Program-made: the position numbers and the translations under genes | The notes under the pieces: generated by a model | Seen by the model: only the letters and a program-made list of their open reading frames with translations | Database searches by the model: none | What the model was told of the DNA's origin: nothing | Shown: positions 62,884 through 64,000 of the stretch, in pieces | Numbering within the stretch: the stretch's first letter is position 1 | Layout: each line of letters begins with the position of its first letter | Source of the DNA: Pedobacter panaciterrae | Lineage (GTDB): Bacteria; Bacteroidota; Bacteroidia; Sphingobacteriales; Sphingobacteriaceae | Direction: 5' to 3' | Assembly (NCBI RefSeq): GCF_013204795.1 | Contig: NZ_JABMKW010000020.1 | Location: 62,001 to 126,000 of the forward strand | Length of the DNA stretch: 64,000 nt

Positions 62884-63006
62884 GTTGTTGTTTTTATGGA
62901 TACAAAGATCCACAACGCTTAAAATCCTGCACTTACCAAATGGTAAAAAGCACCGCACAGAAAACATTCTAAAGAAAACATTAATTTAGCAGATATTCCT
63001 TAACCC

Positions 63007-63576
63007 ATGGAAACTCTCATTGCCCTCTTTCGCTCATTCAAAACCATTACAGATGATGAAGCTGCTATAATTTGCTCGCATTTTCAGGACAAAGATTTCA
63101 AAGAAGGGGAGTACCTTTTCAGCGAAGGCAAAGTATGTAAAACACTTTTCTTTATTGATACTGGCATTTTAAGGATAGTTACCACCAACCAAAAGGGTAC
63201 CGATGTTACTTATTACTTTATTGATGACAAGCAATTCTGTACCATATTGCAAAGTTTTAACGAGGAAATAATTGCCAGCGAAGGCATCCAGGCATGCTGC
63301 GATACCCATGTTTTAGCTATTAGCAAAAAGAAATTGCTGGAACTATATCAAAAGCTGCCATTGATGGCTGATCTCATTAATGAGATTCATCAGCAGCGAA
63401 TGCTGGAAAAAATCCGCCTCAAAAATGCTTATTCAGGACAAGATGCGGTTGAAAGGTATCAGGTGTTTTTGTCAGAACAACCTCAAATCGCATACCGCGT
63501 TCCACTGAATTACATAGCATCTTATTTGAATGTTACACCACAATCTTTGAGCAGAATCAGAAGAAAGCTGGCCTAA
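63007..63576 (+). CDS. Crp/Fnr family transcriptional regulator
   Basis: A 189-residue regulator. The cyclic-nucleotide-binding-like domain covers residues ~20-120 (FKEGEYLFSEGKVCKTLFFI, DTGILRIVTTNQKG). The C-terminal helix-turn-helix ends PLNYIASYLNVTPQSLSRIR. There is no Cys cluster for an Fe-S centre. Regulators of this type next to a divergent SDR usually control it in response to a small molecule. A decayed permease fragment begins 10 bases after its stop. Confidence 0.88.
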   Translation: METLIALFRSFKTITDDEAAIICSHFQDKDFKEGEYLFSEGKVCKTLFFIDTGILRIVTTNQKGTDVTYYFIDDKQFCTILQSFNEEIIASEGIQACCDTHVLAISKKKLLELYQKLPLMADLINEIHQQRMLEKIRLKNAYSGQDAVERYQVFLSEQPQIAYRVPLNYIASYLNVTPQSLSRIRRKLA

Positions 63577-63586
63577 TCCATTTACC

Positions 63587-63690
63587 TCACTCATACTTCA
63601 GCGCGTCAACAGGGTTTGTCTTTAGAGCCTGTAGGCTTGAAAACCGATCATGAGAAAAGCTATGATTGCTGTTTCTGTCATAGATGTCTT
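63587..63690 (-). pseudogene. Decayed 3' fragment of an FtsX-type permease
   Basis: On the minus strand this piece matches the last ~100 bases of the permease at 59632 (AIIAFLMIGFQAYR, then CCCTGTTGA...AAGTATGAG). A one-base deletion at AGG(G)CT shifts the frame, and stops follow. Only the C-terminal ~30 residues remain, without start or the rest of the gene. It is probably the scar of a deleted tandem copy. Confidence 0.75.
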
Positions 63691-63737
63691 TTTTATGTTA
63701 AAAAAGAGATATGCTTTACTGTTTTTAGGTCCAATAT

Positions 63738-63767
63738 TTTGATTATAGCCAAATATTAGAATCTTTG
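63738..63767 (+). promoter_or_regulatory. Weak candidate promoter for the final gene
   Basis: TTTG at 63738-63741 and AATCTTTG at 63760-63767, 18 bases apart, differ from the Bacteroidetes consensus by one base in the -7 element. Confidence 0.3.
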
Positions 63768-63795
63768 TAGAGATGAGAAAATATAAAGACACATA

Positions 63796-64000
63796 ATGAG
63801 TATAGCAAGAAAAATAACACTCCTTTTCGCTATTTTATCCGCAATTATCATTTCTTTATTGAGTGGTTTTGTCTGGTATTTTGCTAACGATTTTGCTTTT
63901 GAAGATTTTTATAAAAGACTAGAAGCCAGAGTTAACATCGCTGCGGAAATTAGAGTTGCCGAAGATAAAAACGACAACATGTATGCAAAAGTCCGTAATC
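63796..64000 (+). CDS. Probable sensor histidine kinase, 5' part only
   Basis: The ORF opens with ATG at 63796 and runs off the window; 68 residues are visible. It begins MSIARKITLLFAILSAIIIS, a single long hydrophobic helix (residues ~6-30), then a periplasmic-looking segment (FANDFAFEDFYKRLEARVNI) with the spacing of sensor kinases. No catalytic domain lies within the window, so kinase identity is inference from the N-terminal pattern. Confidence 0.55.
   Translation, partial: MSIARKITLLFAILSAIIISLLSGFVWYFANDFAFEDFYKRLEARVNIAAEIRVAEDKNDNMYAKVRN

Noticed and set aside
62884..62967. N-terminal extension of the SDR ORF
   Set aside because: The extra residues are unlike any SDR N-terminus and overlap the divergent promoter region.
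1..64000. CRISPR array, tRNA, rRNA or insertion sequence
   Set aside because: Reading for spaced direct repeats, cloverleaf-type genes, rRNA stretches and transposase motifs found none I could support.

Overview
The window looks like a chromosomal segment of a free-living, polysaccharide-degrading Bacteroidota of the family Sphingobacteriaceae, most like Pedobacter. This is inferred from gene families, not from a search. Pointers are a SusC/SusD pair driven by an ECF sigma factor and a FecR anti-sigma factor, LytS/LytTR and NarL-type two-component pairs, FtsX-type permeases, many short secreted lipoproteins, promoters resembling the Bacteroidetes TTTG / TAnnTTTG pattern, and genes without clear Shine-Dalgarno sites. 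I saw no rRNA, tRNA, CRISPR array, integrase or insertion sequence.

Layout. 1-8.6 kb: housekeeping and envelope genes (regulatory-domain protein cut by the window edge, methyltransferase, 2-hydroxyacid dehydrogenase, secreted rhodanese, PqaA-like hydrolase, DUF92 membrane protein, PIF1-like helicase, DoxX-like membrane protein). 8.7-17.8 kb: secreted hydrolases and small envelope proteins (TPR lipoprotein, GH18, alpha/beta hydrolase, DUF5916 protein, GH5, GlxA-type regulator, DUF6644/DUF6152 pair). 17.9-29.2 kb: an arabinoside locus, namely a GntR/LacI-chimera regulator diverging from a 1495-residue GH127-GH51 fusion, then a LytS/LytTR pair, an outer-membrane receptor and a secreted metalloprotease with a discoidin-like domain. 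29.5-41.7 kb: a polysaccharide utilisation locus in the order sigma factor, FecR, SusC with STN domain, SusD, FAD oxidoreductase, terminator, GH106-like glycosidase.

41.8-49.5 kb: RibD-like reductase, small secreted proteins, a GAF-PAS-PAS histidine kinase, a compact four-gene signalling operon (unknown 150-residue protein, membrane protein, NarL-type kinase, LuxR-type regulator), and a MarR/GNAT pair that reads as one frame interrupted by a stop codon. 49.7-59.6 kb: an accessory-looking island of small secreted or lipidated proteins, including two paralogues, a solitary TonB C-terminal domain, a 46-residue membrane peptide, an MG2/plug-like protein, a YD-repeat-like protein, a RICIN-like protein and a SUFU-domain protein. 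59.6-64 kb: an FtsX-type permease, an SDR lacking the usual YxxxK pair diverging from a Crp/Fnr regulator, a decayed fragment of a second permease, and the start of a probable sensor kinase.

How the parts may work together: secreted glycosidases (GH18, GH5, GH127-GH51, GH106) release sugars outside or in the periplasm; SusC/D and the other receptor import oligosaccharides; the sigma/FecR pair and the AraR-like regulator report substrate. The most unusual items are the GH127-GH51 fusion with its tandem-repeat operator candidate, the in-frame split MarR-GNAT, and the four-gene signalling module.
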